From NCBI GenBank assembly GCA_964540765.1, contig CAZINW010000005.1, positions 1-64,000 on the forward strand: a stretch of DNA of 64,000 nucleotides. Direction: 5' to 3'. Positions within the stretch are counted from its first letter, which is position 1; every line of letters begins with the position of its first letter. The stretch is from CAZJLN01 sp964540765 (GTDB lineage: Bacteria; Chloroflexota; Anaerolineae; Anaerolineales; Anaerolineaceae). The notes beneath the pieces were generated by a model. It was not told where the DNA came from, searched no databases, and saw only the letters and a program-made list of their open reading frames with translations. A program made the translations under genes and the position numbers. Shown one piece after another: positions 34,347 to 43,375 of the stretch.

Positions 34347-35204
34347 TTATATGATGATCTTCTGCCCCATCAATGCGGGAGAAATGGTGTGCCTGTTGGA
34401 GAACTGTCTGAGTTGCTTCTTTACCATGCGAAAATGCTGCATGGTCCAGAAATTATCGGCATCACGACCATACTCATACAAATGGGAGATGATGATCCTG
34501 CCGGTATCAAATGTATTAAAGAACTGGCAAAAGTCTTTCAGTAGGCTGGGAGCAGACATGAGGGCTTCTGCTTTTCCGAGCCACAAATGTGCAAAGACGC
34601 CGTCCAGCCTGCCAAATTGTGGCAAGGCTGATGCATCGTAACTGCGGGTGTCACCAGGGAAAAGCCAGCGTTTGCCTGAAAATTCAATCAGGTAGCCCAT
34701 TTCCAGCATCCCGTGCTCTCCACGGCTGTGCTGCGCATTGAATGGCGTGATAACCAACGGTCCAAAGGCAAGGGGCATACCCGTCCTTGGGATGATGACC
34801 CGGGATTTCTCCAGACGGCAAAGCGCATTGACGGTATCCAGCATGAATTCAGGGACGATCCATGTGAGTGCTAAGCTGCATAAATCCGAGAGCAGTTCCT
34901 GATCGAAATGGTCTTTATGATTGTGCGAAAGCACGATCAGTTGCAGGGGCGAGAGGTCTTCCGTGAAGTGCGGCTGGGTGCCCTGCCCGACTCGCGTGAA
35001 AAGCGAGAGGGGGTCCAGCGCCCAATGGATGCCTGCCGTGTGCAAGAGGTAATTGGCAGAGTAGCTTAACCAGAGCGCATCCTGTCCTGAATTATCCTGC
35101 CAATCAGCGACCAGACGCTGCCAGGTCTCCGGATAATTGGCAATTGCATACTGCTTTTTCCTATCCAACCAACCCTGCCGTGCAGGGAAGGGGTCAGTCG
35201 GCAT
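34347..35204 (-). CDS. MBL-fold metal-dependent hydrolase
   Basis: About 285 residues from the ATG at 35204, which overlaps the end of the PfkB gene by 11 bases. An earlier frame start would lie deep within that gene. Zinc-site motifs are LSHNHKDHFDQE (about 93-104), AQHSRGEHG, FPGDTRSYD and a terminal ISHLYEYGRD, a pattern near the UlaG/NAPE-PLD-like branch. UlaG itself is a lactonase for a phosphorylated sugar lactone, which would fit this sugar-phosphate-rich cluster, but the substrate cannot be read from sequence. The last gene of the long minus-strand series. Confidence 0.8.
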   Translation of the reverse strand: MPTDPFPARQGWLDRKKQYAIANYPETWQRLVADWQDNSGQDALWLSYSANYLLHTAGIHWALDPLSLFTRVGQGTQPHFTEDLSPLQLIVLSHNHKDHFDQELLSDLCSLALTWIVPEFMLDTVNALCRLEKSRVIIPRTGMPLAFGPLVITPFNAQHSRGEHGMLEMGYLIEFSGKRWLFPGDTRSYDASALPQFGRLDGVFAHLWLGKAEALMSAPSLLKDFCQFFNTFDTGRIIISHLYEYGRDADNFWTMQHFRMVKKQLRQFSNRHTISPALMGQKIII

Positions 35205-36090
35205 AGTAGCGGGCGATGAGTGCCTCAACCTCCTGGATGGGACGATTGAAGACACCCACGGTTTCCATTTTTAGGCTGGTGGCAGCGGCTGCCCATTTAC
35301 CAGCTTCGCGCGGCGGCAGGCTGAGGCGTTTAGCGACATAAGAACCCACGCAGGTATCCCCGCGCCCGCTACGCCCGACCATCGACTTACAGTGGAAGGG
35401 GAAATGATGGAACTTGCCTTCGGCATGAATGAGGACGCCCGCGCGATGGGTGAGGATGATCTCCCTGGCGCCGAGCGATGCAAAGCGCGCTGCTGCCTTT
35501 TCAATATCGGATTCGTCAGTCAGGTATTGGGCTTCCGCTGCATCCGTCTTTAAAATGTCAAGGTGGTGCAGCACCCTTTCCATGTCCGACCAGGGTTCAT
35601 ACACCAGCGCTTCGCCGCGCAGGACGCGCACAAAGCCCTGCACATCCGCGGACAGCAGTATGTTGCCTCTTTTGCGTATAGCTATAAAAAACTCGGGCTC
35701 CACCTCACCGCGCAGGCTGGGGCTGACGACGATGGCACGCGCGTCCAGACCGTCCAGGTGTTGCGGCAGGATGGTGCCGGCGATGCTTTTCACATAAAGG
35801 CTGCGCTGATCCACGTTGTGGGTTTTATACTCCAGGGTCATCAAAGTGGAAGCAGGGGAGTAGAGGGGGTAGCAGTCAATGCCGTCGGCGCGGATGTTCT
35901 CCACAACATGGTGGTCCGCCTCCGCCAGCCTGGTGACCACAGCCGCATGGATGCCCAATCGATGTCCCACATGGGCGGCATAATTCATCCCGCCGCCGTC
36001 CACGTAGCGGGTGCCATCGGGGGTGATGAGGGTATCTTTGGTGTAATTACCTGCGTAAATGACATCATAGGATTTCATTGATGCTGTCAT
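35194..36090 (-). CDS. PfkB family carbohydrate kinase
   Basis: About 298 residues from the ATG at 36090, which has GGAGAG as ribosome site. Fifteen extra upstream codons would overlap pitA. The N-terminal strand is YDVIYAGNYTKDTLITPDG, followed by GGGMNYAAHVGHRLG. The catalytic PfkB motif is SGRGDTCVGSYVAKR (about 247-261). The early GNYTKD and single-domain lid resemble PfkB kinases acting on inositol or nucleosides rather than fructose-6-phosphate. An inositol kinase would fit the iol genes at the end of the window, but this is tentative. It follows pitA after 10 bases. Confidence 0.8.
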   Translation of the reverse strand: MTASMKSYDVIYAGNYTKDTLITPDGTRYVDGGGMNYAAHVGHRLGIHAAVVTRLAEADHHVVENIRADGIDCYPLYSPASTLMTLEYKTHNVDQRSLYVKSIAGTILPQHLDGLDARAIVVSPSLRGEVEPEFFIAIRKRGNILLSADVQGFVRVLRGEALVYEPWSDMERVLHHLDILKTDAAEAQYLTDESDIEKAAARFASLGAREIILTHRAGVLIHAEGKFHHFPFHCKSMVGRSGRGDTCVGSYVAKRLSLPPREAGKWAAAATSLKMETVGVFNRPIQEVEALIARYYAD

Positions 36091-36100
36091 GATCTCTCCA

Positions 36101-37105
36101 CTAAAACAAGTTGATGATAAAAGGGATGCCTGCATCAGCCAGCCAGTAGATGCCCGCAGCCAGCAGGGCGGTGACAGGAATGGTGATCAGCCAGGCGGAT
36201 ACAATTTCGCCTGCCACGCTCCACCTGACTTTGCTTATGTGATCAGCAGCGCCCACTCCCATGATGGAGGTGCTGACCACCTGGGTGGTGCTGACAGGCA
36301 TTCCGAATATGGAGGCCCCCAGGATAACTGCTGCGGAGGCGATTTGAGATGCAAACCCGTGCACTGGGCGGATCTTGTAAAATTTGGAACCCAGGGTTTT
36401 GATCAACTGCCAGCCGCCGATGGAAGTGCCAATGGCGATTGAACCTGCACAGGCAGCAATAACCCAGAAAGGCACCTCGAAACTCGGGATCACTTTGTCA
36501 ATCACCAGCCCGAGGGTGATAATCCCCATGGTTTTTTGGGCGTCATTGGTGCCGTGGCTCAGTGCCAGCCCCAGAGAAGTGACGATTTGCAGCTTCTTGA
36601 AGGTAGAGTTGATGCGGGGGGTTGCCTTCCAGCATAGGAGGTAAATGAGGTTGGCGATGAGCAATCCAGCCACAAAACCTACCAAAGGAGATACAAAAAG
36701 ACCGATCAAGACCTTAACCACACCAGCCGTCTTGATGGCGCTGAAGCCTGCGCCGGCAACTACCGCGCCGATGATCCCGCCAATGATGGCATGGGATGAA
36801 CTGCTTGGGATGCCCAGCCGCCACGTCAGGATGTTCCAGATAATGGCACTGCTGAGGGCAGCAATGATCACCATCATATTGAGCGCTTCTGAATTGACAA
36901 TATCATTGCCGATGGTATTGGCAACTGCCACGCCAAAGATGAACGGACCTGCCAGGGTGGCGATGGCAGTCATTGCCAGGGCTGAGCGCGGACCCATGGC
37001 TCTTGACGAGATCATGGTAGCCACAATATTGGATGAATCATGCACCCCGTTGAGAAAATCAAACAGCAGCGCCAGGATGATCAGGATAATCAGCGTGATT
37101 GACAT
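36101..37105 (-). CDS. pitA: Low-affinity inorganic phosphate transporter (Pit family)
   Basis: A 334-residue inner-membrane carrier with about nine helices in two related halves. The first PiT signature FLNGVHDSSNIVATMISSRA is at about 17-36, and the second, SHGTNDAQKTMGIITLGL, is at about 184-201. The neighbouring DUF47 gene, 9 bases upstream, is the usual partner that gates Pit transporters. The substrate is phosphate, probably as a metal complex, moved with protons or sodium. In this cluster it could import or export phosphate released from phosphorylated substrates. Confidence 0.92.
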   Translation of the reverse strand: MSITLIILIILALLFDFLNGVHDSSNIVATMISSRAMGPRSALAMTAIATLAGPFIFGVAVANTIGNDIVNSEALNMMVIIAALSSAIIWNILTWRLGIPSSSSHAIIGGIIGAVVAGAGFSAIKTAGVVKVLIGLFVSPLVGFVAGLLIANLIYLLCWKATPRINSTFKKLQIVTSLGLALSHGTNDAQKTMGIITLGLVIDKVIPSFEVPFWVIAACAGSIAIGTSIGGWQLIKTLGSKFYKIRPVHGFASQIASAAVILGASIFGMPVSTTQVVSTSIMGVGAADHISKVRWSVAGEIVSAWLITIPVTALLAAGIYWLADAGIPFIINLF

Positions 37106-37114
37106 GGCTGAACC

Positions 37115-37735
37115 TTATGTGGACTTGACCACGATATCGGCAATGATGTTGGCAGCCTCATCCCCGCGGTCTGCCGCGTTACTCAGGTGACGGTAGATTT
37201 CGCGCAGCTTCATAATCTTGACGAGCTTCTTCACCTCAGTAACGTCCTTGAACATATCCGCCAGGGCTTCACGGTAGATTTTTTCCACCCGGTTTTCAAT
37301 CGCCTTGGCGCGTTGGACATGATCATGCGCCACGCTGGGATGATTCTGCAGGCATTTGATTGCCGCCTTCAATTCAGCAGCTGCGTCACGCAGCAGGGTG
37401 CAAATACGTATCATATACTCGGTCGGTTCCACCTTCAGCACCACAACCTCCATCATGGTACTGTAGGCATAATCCAGTACATCATCCACAGCGCGTGAGA
37501 GTGCGAAGATATCTTCACGGTCAAAGGGGGTGATGAAAGTCTTGTTCAGCTCGGCAATAAGGATGCGACGCGCTTCATCGGCTTCTTTTTCCTTCTGTTT
37601 GAGCTGGTCCGCCTGTTCCTGGTCCAGCTTTGAGAGGTAGACAATCAGGATTTCAATCCCTTCCAAGGTGAGGGAAGCCTGGTCGTAAAGTAATTGGATG
37701 AAAATATTGCGTCGTTTTTTGAACATCTTTAACAT
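37115..37735 (-). CDS. DUF47 (PhoU-like) regulator of the Pit transporter
   Basis: About 206 residues from the ATG at 37735, behind GGCGGAGAT. A longer frame would overlap the TIM-barrel gene. The protein is all-helical with many charged residues. The typical DUF47 phrase FDREDIFALSRAVDDVLDYAY is at about 80-100, and the C-terminal LREIYRHLSNAADRGDEAAN corresponds to the second PhoU-like bundle. These proteins bind metals and control the neighbouring Pit carrier. It lies 4 bases after the isomerase stop codon and 9 bases before pitA. Confidence 0.9.
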   Translation of the reverse strand: MLKMFKKRRNIFIQLLYDQASLTLEGIEILIVYLSKLDQEQADQLKQKEKEADEARRILIAELNKTFITPFDREDIFALSRAVDDVLDYAYSTMMEVVVLKVEPTEYMIRICTLLRDAAAELKAAIKCLQNHPSVAHDHVQRAKAIENRVEKIYREALADMFKDVTEVKKLVKIMKLREIYRHLSNAADRGDEAANIIADIVVKST

Positions 37736-37739
37736 AGGG

Positions 37740-38765
37740 TTATCTCCGCCAATATTTTTTAAACTTTGCCAAGCAGCCACTTTTTTCCAAAATGGGCAAA
37801 CTGCCCGTAATTTCAGCAGGTGTGACAAAAGGTTTGACTTCCAATGTGCGCTGGGCATGCGGGGGTATGTTGGGTGCGATGGCCGCAAAATCCACTTTGC
37901 CCAAACCAGGAGCCAGGTGGTCCTTCAGACCCATGACGTCGTGCAAGTGGATGCCCACCATGCGCCCTGCAAACTGCTCAAGCCAGTACAGGAAAGATTC
38001 CAGCCCGAGATTTTGCTGCACCTGGATGTGCCCGGTATCCAACTGCCAGCCGAACCAGGGCTGCTTGAATTCTTCCAGAATTTGGGACATTTCATTAAAA
38101 TTGGGCATCTCGTAATAATGTAAAAGGTTTTCGATGCCAAGCATCAGGTTACAGTCCCCAGTAAATTCGATAATTTCCCAGAAACTTTTCATCAGGCTCT
38201 GCAAATGGGGTTTCCCGCGCTCGCTGCGGTCAGCGATCATTTTGGCTTTTAGCTGTGCATACTCAGGCGTATTTTCCTTACCCTCCAGGTAGAGAGACCT
38301 CAGGGTGCGATCCATGGCATCACCGCCAGTGACCCACCCGGAGTGGATCACAACTAATCTGGCACCCAAAAGCCGGGCAGTTTCGATGGTGTTTTTAAGC
38401 ACATCCATCCCAGATTGTCGTGATTTTTCATCCAATGAGGTCAACAGGCGGTCTTCGATTTCGAGCTGTTTCATGGGAATAATGGCAGGGCAGGGATTAT
38501 GGAGTGAGTTGAAACAAAACGTGTCGAAATCAATCTGCTCAAATACCTCAGGAGGGATTTGATGGTTGAGCTCGAATCGTGTAAACCCCACTTCACATGC
38601 TGCCTGCAGGAATTGGTTAATCCCACTGTGGACAGGATCCCAATTGATCGTTGATAATGCGGCATCTATTTGTGCGTCGTAATAAAGTTGTTTGTGATCT
38701 TCCACCAGCGCCTCATCACTGTCGATCGGGATGGTGCTGCTGTGGCATTTTGAAATACAATCCAT
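37740..38765 (-). CDS. Sugar phosphate isomerase/epimerase-like TIM-barrel protein
   Basis: About 341 residues from the ATG at 38765 (AAGGAAAT upstream). An xylose-isomerase-like TIM barrel with metal-ligand positions visible as LGIENLLHYYE (Glu), WQLDTGHIQ (Asp/His), GIHLHDVMGLKDH (His) and LEVKPFV (Glu). The N-terminal part YDAQIDAALSTINW and GFTRFELNHQIPPEVF are closely matched in the C-terminal half of the next protein upstream (38788-40482), so the two are paralogous. An isomerase or epimerase of a sugar, polyol or their phosphates is likely. The exact reaction is unknown. Confidence 0.75.
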   Translation of the reverse strand: MDCISKCHSSTIPIDSDEALVEDHKQLYYDAQIDAALSTINWDPVHSGINQFLQAACEVGFTRFELNHQIPPEVFEQIDFDTFCFNSLHNPCPAIIPMKQLEIEDRLLTSLDEKSRQSGMDVLKNTIETARLLGARLVVIHSGWVTGGDAMDRTLRSLYLEGKENTPEYAQLKAKMIADRSERGKPHLQSLMKSFWEIIEFTGDCNLMLGIENLLHYYEMPNFNEMSQILEEFKQPWFGWQLDTGHIQVQQNLGLESFLYWLEQFAGRMVGIHLHDVMGLKDHLAPGLGKVDFAAIAPNIPPHAQRTLEVKPFVTPAEITGSLPILEKSGCLAKFKKYWRR

Positions 38766-38787
38766 ACTGTTAATTTCCTTAAAAAGA

Positions 38788-40482
38788 TCAGATTTTTTGA
38801 ATACAACCACTCTCAGCAAGCAGTTTTAAACCCTCAGCCAACTCATTGAGACTGGCCCGGGGACCTATTTCCAGCGTGCATTGCACATGGGCGGGAATGT
38901 AAGGTGCAATCCTGGTGAAGTTCACATCACCCTTGCCCGGCACCTGGTGATCTGTGATGCCGCAGACATCATGCAGGTGCACGCCAATCATGCGCTCCGA
39001 AAAGCGTTCCAACCATTCAAAGTGATCTGCCAGCCCGAGCACATCCAGCGTGTGCGCATGCCCGACATCATATTGGAACCCGAACCAGTCCTTCTTGCAG
39101 AGATCCAGCAAGATTGCCATTTCATCAGGAAGGGGAATGTCGTAATAGCGATAGCGGTTCTCAAGCCCGATGGCAATTCCGCTGCCCCTAGCAAAACAGA
39201 TGATCTCTTCCATACTTCGCAAGACCCTATCGAAATGCACCTGCACATACTTTTTGCGGTCGGCAATGGTTTCATCAAGCAGGGTTTGGTAGGCAGGGGT
39301 GTGACGCAAACCAGCCTGGAAAAGCTCACGCAGGCGATAATCGCGCGATTTATCGCAGACAATACCACCAGGGTGGATTACCACGGAGCGTGAGCCCAGA
39401 CAGGTAGCCAGCTCAATCGAGGTTTTGATGTCATCCACGCTGCGGGTGCGGCATTTTTCATCCAGGCTTGAGATGGCAATATCAGCAGATTTCCTGCCTT
39501 CATAAGTCATCTCAGTCGGGCAGGGCTCATGCACGGTGGCAATATAAAAACGGTCATGATCATACTGCTGATACAGTGCAGAGGAGACTTTGTGATTTAA
39601 CTCAAACCTGGCAAAACCGATCTTTTTGGCTTCGATAAAAGTTTGGTTGAAAGGCATGGGCTGGTCAATGCCCCACATGGTGGAAAGGGCGGCATCGTAA
39701 AGCACTTCCTCTGTATGCAATGAGGCTGGCTGGTCGGGGATTTTCGGGAAAACGTCCAGCAGCTCACCTAAAGTAGCGATGCAAAGGTCAGGGCGGATTA
39801 TCAACTTCGTTTCACCGCGGCTTTCATCATCTGGGTCATCAATCTGGTTCCCGTTGCTCTCCCGAAGGATGACCTGCCCGTAACCTGCCTGGCGGGCTCC
39901 GACCAGGTCCCTGGTGGGGTCATTGCCGACGTAGGCACAGTTTTCCGGGCTTACACCCATTTGCCTGGCTGCAGAGATAAATAAAGAGGGATGGGGTTTG
40001 CGCCTGCCGAAGGTGGTCGAGAGGATCACGCAGGAAAAGAGATCGGTCAGTCCATTTTTAGCCAGCATTTGCGGGGTTTCAGTCGATGAGGTGGTGTTGC
40101 TGATGATAGCCAGCCGGTATCCACGCCCTGCCAGTGTCCGGATCGTGTCGACGGTATCTGGGGGCAGTGCCTGATCCCTTCTGCCATGCCACAGTTGGTT
40201 GAGTTTCTTCGCGTTTGGGATTACAAAATCGGCAGGGTAATCCGGGAGGAGAAATTTTGACCATAAGTCCTCTTCGGATAGCTCACACAGGGTTTTCAGG
40301 CAGAACTTGCGATATTGCTTCTCCCTGAGATGGAGAATTTCTGCCAACTCCTCAGCCGGTCTGCCCCAACCCAACAACTTCCGCAACTGGTGCATGGCTG
40401 GCAGTCGGTAGGTATGTTTTTTGGAGGTGATGCGCAGGGTGCCACCGACATCAAAGCAAATTGCATAAATAGAATGTTCCAT
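38788..40482 (-). CDS. HAD hydrolase - TIM-barrel isomerase fusion protein
   Basis: A 564-residue fusion. Residues 1 to about 245 are a HAD-superfamily hydrolase: motif I ICFDVGGTL (Asp11), motif II IISNTTS, the lysine motif GRRKPHPS and motif IV YVGNDPTRDLVGA. Residues 260-564 are an isomerase-like TIM barrel with FELNHKVSSALY, IGLENRYRYYD, QYDVGHAHTLD, GVHLHDVCG and LEIGPRA. It is a paralogue of the stand-alone gene at 37740. The HAD part is closest to the HADs at 40499, 54901 and 57254, sharing LWSKFLLPDYPAD. The joining suggests a dephosphorylation-isomerisation or related two-step reaction on one molecule. Confidence 0.8.
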   Translation of the reverse strand: MEHSIYAICFDVGGTLRITSKKHTYRLPAMHQLRKLLGWGRPAEELAEILHLREKQYRKFCLKTLCELSEEDLWSKFLLPDYPADFVIPNAKKLNQLWHGRRDQALPPDTVDTIRTLAGRGYRLAIISNTTSSTETPQMLAKNGLTDLFSCVILSTTFGRRKPHPSLFISAARQMGVSPENCAYVGNDPTRDLVGARQAGYGQVILRESNGNQIDDPDDESRGETKLIIRPDLCIATLGELLDVFPKIPDQPASLHTEEVLYDAALSTMWGIDQPMPFNQTFIEAKKIGFARFELNHKVSSALYQQYDHDRFYIATVHEPCPTEMTYEGRKSADIAISSLDEKCRTRSVDDIKTSIELATCLGSRSVVIHPGGIVCDKSRDYRLRELFQAGLRHTPAYQTLLDETIADRKKYVQVHFDRVLRSMEEIICFARGSGIAIGLENRYRYYDIPLPDEMAILLDLCKKDWFGFQYDVGHAHTLDVLGLADHFEWLERFSERMIGVHLHDVCGITDHQVPGKGDVNFTRIAPYIPAHVQCTLEIGPRASLNELAEGLKLLAESGCIQKI

Positions 40483-40498
40483 AATTGATCTGGGTTTC

Positions 40499-41932
40499 TT
40501 ATTGATTTTTCAGGCAGGCGATATCCAATAATTCGCAGAAATTATCGATGTAAAAGTCAGCAGTGGCATCTCTGTCATAGTTGAAGGCGATCGTTTTCAT
40601 CCCCACGCTCCTGGCGCCGTCCAGTTCGCTCTTCTTGTGACCGATGAAAATTGCCTGTGTCGGATCAACGCCAGCCTGGGTGAGTGCCATTTCATACATG
40701 GATGGATCCGGCTTGCGCATGCCCAGCTCCCTTGAGCTAATGACCGCATCCCAAACATCGCCAAAGCCAAATTCGTCAAACCATTCCAATTTTTTGGAAT
40801 AGGGCATGGCTGTATCCGTGATGATCCCAAGGATGAACCCTCGTTGCTTCAGTTCGACGATGGTTTCGGGCACGCCTTCCAGGATCTCAACCGTGTCGTC
40901 GTCCAAGCTGATGGCGCTGATCCCTTCAGCAATCTCCTCCGGTGCTTGAATGCCATAGAGCCGGATGACCTGTTCATAATAATCATGGCGTTTGATCTGC
41001 CCCATGAAGGCAAGGTTCTTGAGTCTTTCCTTTTCAGTATCAAGATTGGGCGCGGGGTAGATCACCCTGCCGCTGAGAAACTGATTCAAATGCTCGTTTT
41101 TTCGGGGTCGGTAATAAAGAATATCACCGGCATCAAAAAAGAGAGCTTTGATGGTCGCAGGTTTGTGGTTGACAGCAAATTGAAGGTCGTTTCCAATTTC
41201 CCTGTGCAGGATTGGCAGAAGTTCCTCCATGTTTTCAATGACAGCATCTGGTACAGCGCCTTCATCGGGGTCGCCGTTATCATAAGGGTGCTTGATCTGC
41301 ACTGACAGGCTGTATCCTGCTAATTTTGATCCCAAAACATCACGGTTGACCTTATCTCCTACGTAGGCGCAGGCACTTGTTGGCAGGTTAGCAAGCCTGG
41401 CAGCATAAAAAAAAATGGAGGGGTCAGGTTTGCGACGTCCATATGCTGAAGATAAAATGATTTGATCAAAAAAATCAATGATGCCGTAGGATTTTAGATT
41501 GTATGGAACCTGATTGACGCTCTGTGTGTTACTGATGCAGCCGATTTTCAAACCCATTTGCCTGATTTTGCTCAAAACCGCGGGAATTTCCGCCCGCATT
41601 TCCCGCACATAAAGCTGCGTCTCGTACAGGAATGCCAGCTCTTCGCCGATTGGATGCAGTGCTTCCCTGTCGATGGATAGGTCTTTCAAATAGTAATTAG
41701 CCCAGATCTCAGCCGAAGGCAGTTCAATATTGGTCTGCATATTCCAGCGGTTATAGGTAGCCGCGCCTGAAGTGATCATATCTGTGAGCTGTTCATCTGT
41801 GACTGGAAGTGAGATCCCTGCGCGAAGCAGGCAATCCCTGATCACATGGCAATGTTCAATCCTGTACTGCCGCGTGAAACGAAAGGTATCAATTGTACCG
41901 CCCATGTCAAAGAATATAGCTTGAAGACTCAT
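40499..41932 (-). CDS. Tandem HAD-superfamily hydrolase (two HAD domains)
   Basis: A 477-residue protein with two complete HAD domains. Domain one (1-245) has IFFDMGGTID (Asp9), GCISNTQS, YGRRKPDPS and YVGDKVNRDVLG. Domain two (260-477) has ALFFDAGDIL (Asp267), GIITDTAMP, LGMRKPDPS and FIGHKKSELDGA. In both, the second acidic residue of motif I is glycine (DxG), as in YihX-type sugar phosphatases. The two domains are not near-identical, so the duplication is old. It follows the binding-protein gene across a hairpin and leads the HAD/TIM series. Confidence 0.82.
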   Translation of the reverse strand: MSLQAIFFDMGGTIDTFRFTRQYRIEHCHVIRDCLLRAGISLPVTDEQLTDMITSGAATYNRWNMQTNIELPSAEIWANYYLKDLSIDREALHPIGEELAFLYETQLYVREMRAEIPAVLSKIRQMGLKIGCISNTQSVNQVPYNLKSYGIIDFFDQIILSSAYGRRKPDPSIFFYAARLANLPTSACAYVGDKVNRDVLGSKLAGYSLSVQIKHPYDNGDPDEGAVPDAVIENMEELLPILHREIGNDLQFAVNHKPATIKALFFDAGDILYYRPRKNEHLNQFLSGRVIYPAPNLDTEKERLKNLAFMGQIKRHDYYEQVIRLYGIQAPEEIAEGISAISLDDDTVEILEGVPETIVELKQRGFILGIITDTAMPYSKKLEWFDEFGFGDVWDAVISSRELGMRKPDPSMYEMALTQAGVDPTQAIFIGHKKSELDGARSVGMKTIAFNYDRDATADFYIDNFCELLDIACLKNQ

Positions 41933-41986
41933 CGCGATGCTCCCGGGAAGCCTTTTAGAATAATCACCTGGCGCCTATTTTAGTTT

Positions 41987-42022
41987 CAGGCACGGGGGAG
42001 ACCCCCACCAGCCCCGTGCCTG
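41987..42022 (-). terminator. Hairpin after the solute-binding protein gene
   Basis: CAGGCACGGGG (41987-41997) pairs with CCCCGTGCCTG (42012-42022). The loop contains a second GGGGG/CCCCC possibility. It lies 23 bases past the binding-protein stop and is not followed by a T-run, so it more likely stabilises upstream mRNA or attenuates transcription. Confidence 0.55.
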
Positions 42023-42044
42023 GTTTTCAATTGCTACTTATGTG

Positions 42045-43247
42045 TTATTTCTTGCCCAGGTTGATTAGGTACATGTCGCGGGCTTTAATGATATTGTCAT
42101 AAACAAAGCCATCAATTACTGACCAGGTGTTGTCCTTAACTTCAGCAAAGGGCAGAGCGCCTTCTGGTGGGGGCATTTGGGGATTCGGCAGGTAGGTGCC
42201 AATCTTATACCAGGGATCGATGCCTTCGAGCGTGGTGATAAAGCGGATCCACAGCTTAGCACCATTTGGGTGCGGTGCCTGGTTGAGGATGCCTATATAA
42301 GATTGTGTGGAGACGCCGCCAACCGGTTCAAGATCCCAGCATAATTCAAACGCCAGATTGCCATCGAGGACATCGGGGTAATTTCCATATGATCCAAATG
42401 CCAGGAAGCTTTCTGTCATTCCAGGGGTGGCAAAGGCGGAGTCAACCTCATCACCACCGGGCTGCGGAATTGGATTGTTCTGAGCAAATCTCTTTAACCA
42501 CAACCAGCCTGCATCCTCTGTATCCGCATCCAATACAGGATCGGTGCCATAGAATGCTTTATAGGCTGCAGCCATTTCTTCTGGGTGAGCCACAAAGGTC
42601 ATCAGTTTTCCCAGTGTTGAGGCATCATTCAGCGGGTCTTCGATGAAGATTTTGCTGTTCCATTGAGGTTCAGTTAATTCCCAGATATTGGAGATGGGGC
42701 AGGTATCGTTCAATTCACTGTTATAAGCCCAGGTTTGGCTGCCCAATCTTGAGACAAGCAGGGGATCCTGGAATTCTACCGGAATGACATCAGCAACATC
42801 GCTTGGAACGAATTTCCAAACATATCCTTTGGGGACCAGTTCACCCTTGATGGTGGGACCGCCGCTGCTGAACCAAACATCGCCGACAAAGGCTTCAGCT
42901 TTCTGCTCTTCCTGGGTTTTTAATAAAACATCATCACCGCCGAGATCGAAAGCCTGGACGTCGATTTCGGGATAGAGCTCTTCAAAGGTCAGGGCTGCCT
43001 TTTCGGTTTTTGATGAGTTGGCATAGACAAGCAGCGCGCCTTCTGCCTTGGCGGCTGCTTCGATGGCTGCCCAGTCCTGTTTCCCGGTGTCATATACACC
43101 AAGTTGATTGGTTCTCAGCCATTCATCCTTGGCTCCGCTATAACCAGACTCACTTTCAGTGGTTTCTTCAGTTGCCGGAGCTTTTGTGCAAGCTGCCAGC
43201 ATGCTGATGGCAATGACGATTGCCAAAATTGAATATACTTTTTTCAT
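42045..43247 (-). CDS. ABC transporter substrate-binding lipoprotein, iron(III)/phosphosugar type (set 1)
   Basis: About 400 residues from the ATG at 43247 (GGAGG upstream). The signal peptide ends with the lipobox MLAACT, followed by a Glu/Ser-rich linker. The domain belongs to the FbpA/AfuA-like binding proteins: AAAKAEGALLVYANSSKTEK, FEELYPEIDVQAFDLGGDDV and AYNSELNDTCPISNIWELTEP. Relatives bind ferric iron, 2-aminoethylphosphonate or hexose phosphates. The typical tyrosines for iron are not evident. A paralogue of the protein at 47496. With the adjacent HAD, isomerase and RpiR genes, a phosphorylated organic ligand is more plausible than iron. Confidence 0.8.
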   Translation of the reverse strand: MKKVYSILAIVIAISMLAACTKAPATEETTESESGYSGAKDEWLRTNQLGVYDTGKQDWAAIEAAAKAEGALLVYANSSKTEKAALTFEELYPEIDVQAFDLGGDDVLLKTQEEQKAEAFVGDVWFSSGGPTIKGELVPKGYVWKFVPSDVADVIPVEFQDPLLVSRLGSQTWAYNSELNDTCPISNIWELTEPQWNSKIFIEDPLNDASTLGKLMTFVAHPEEMAAAYKAFYGTDPVLDADTEDAGWLWLKRFAQNNPIPQPGGDEVDSAFATPGMTESFLAFGSYGNYPDVLDGNLAFELCWDLEPVGGVSTQSYIGILNQAPHPNGAKLWIRFITTLEGIDPWYKIGTYLPNPQMPPPEGALPFAEVKDNTWSVIDGFVYDNIIKARDMYLINLGKK

Positions 43248-43375
43248 CAGACCTTCCTCCTTAAATTTAATCAATTAACGGTGAAATTCAAACTTTTCTG
43301 CCTGTTTTTTGGCTTCAGATTGCCTCCGATCACTCATCCACTGCATAAGTCTTAATGTCATTGATATGATTTTTC

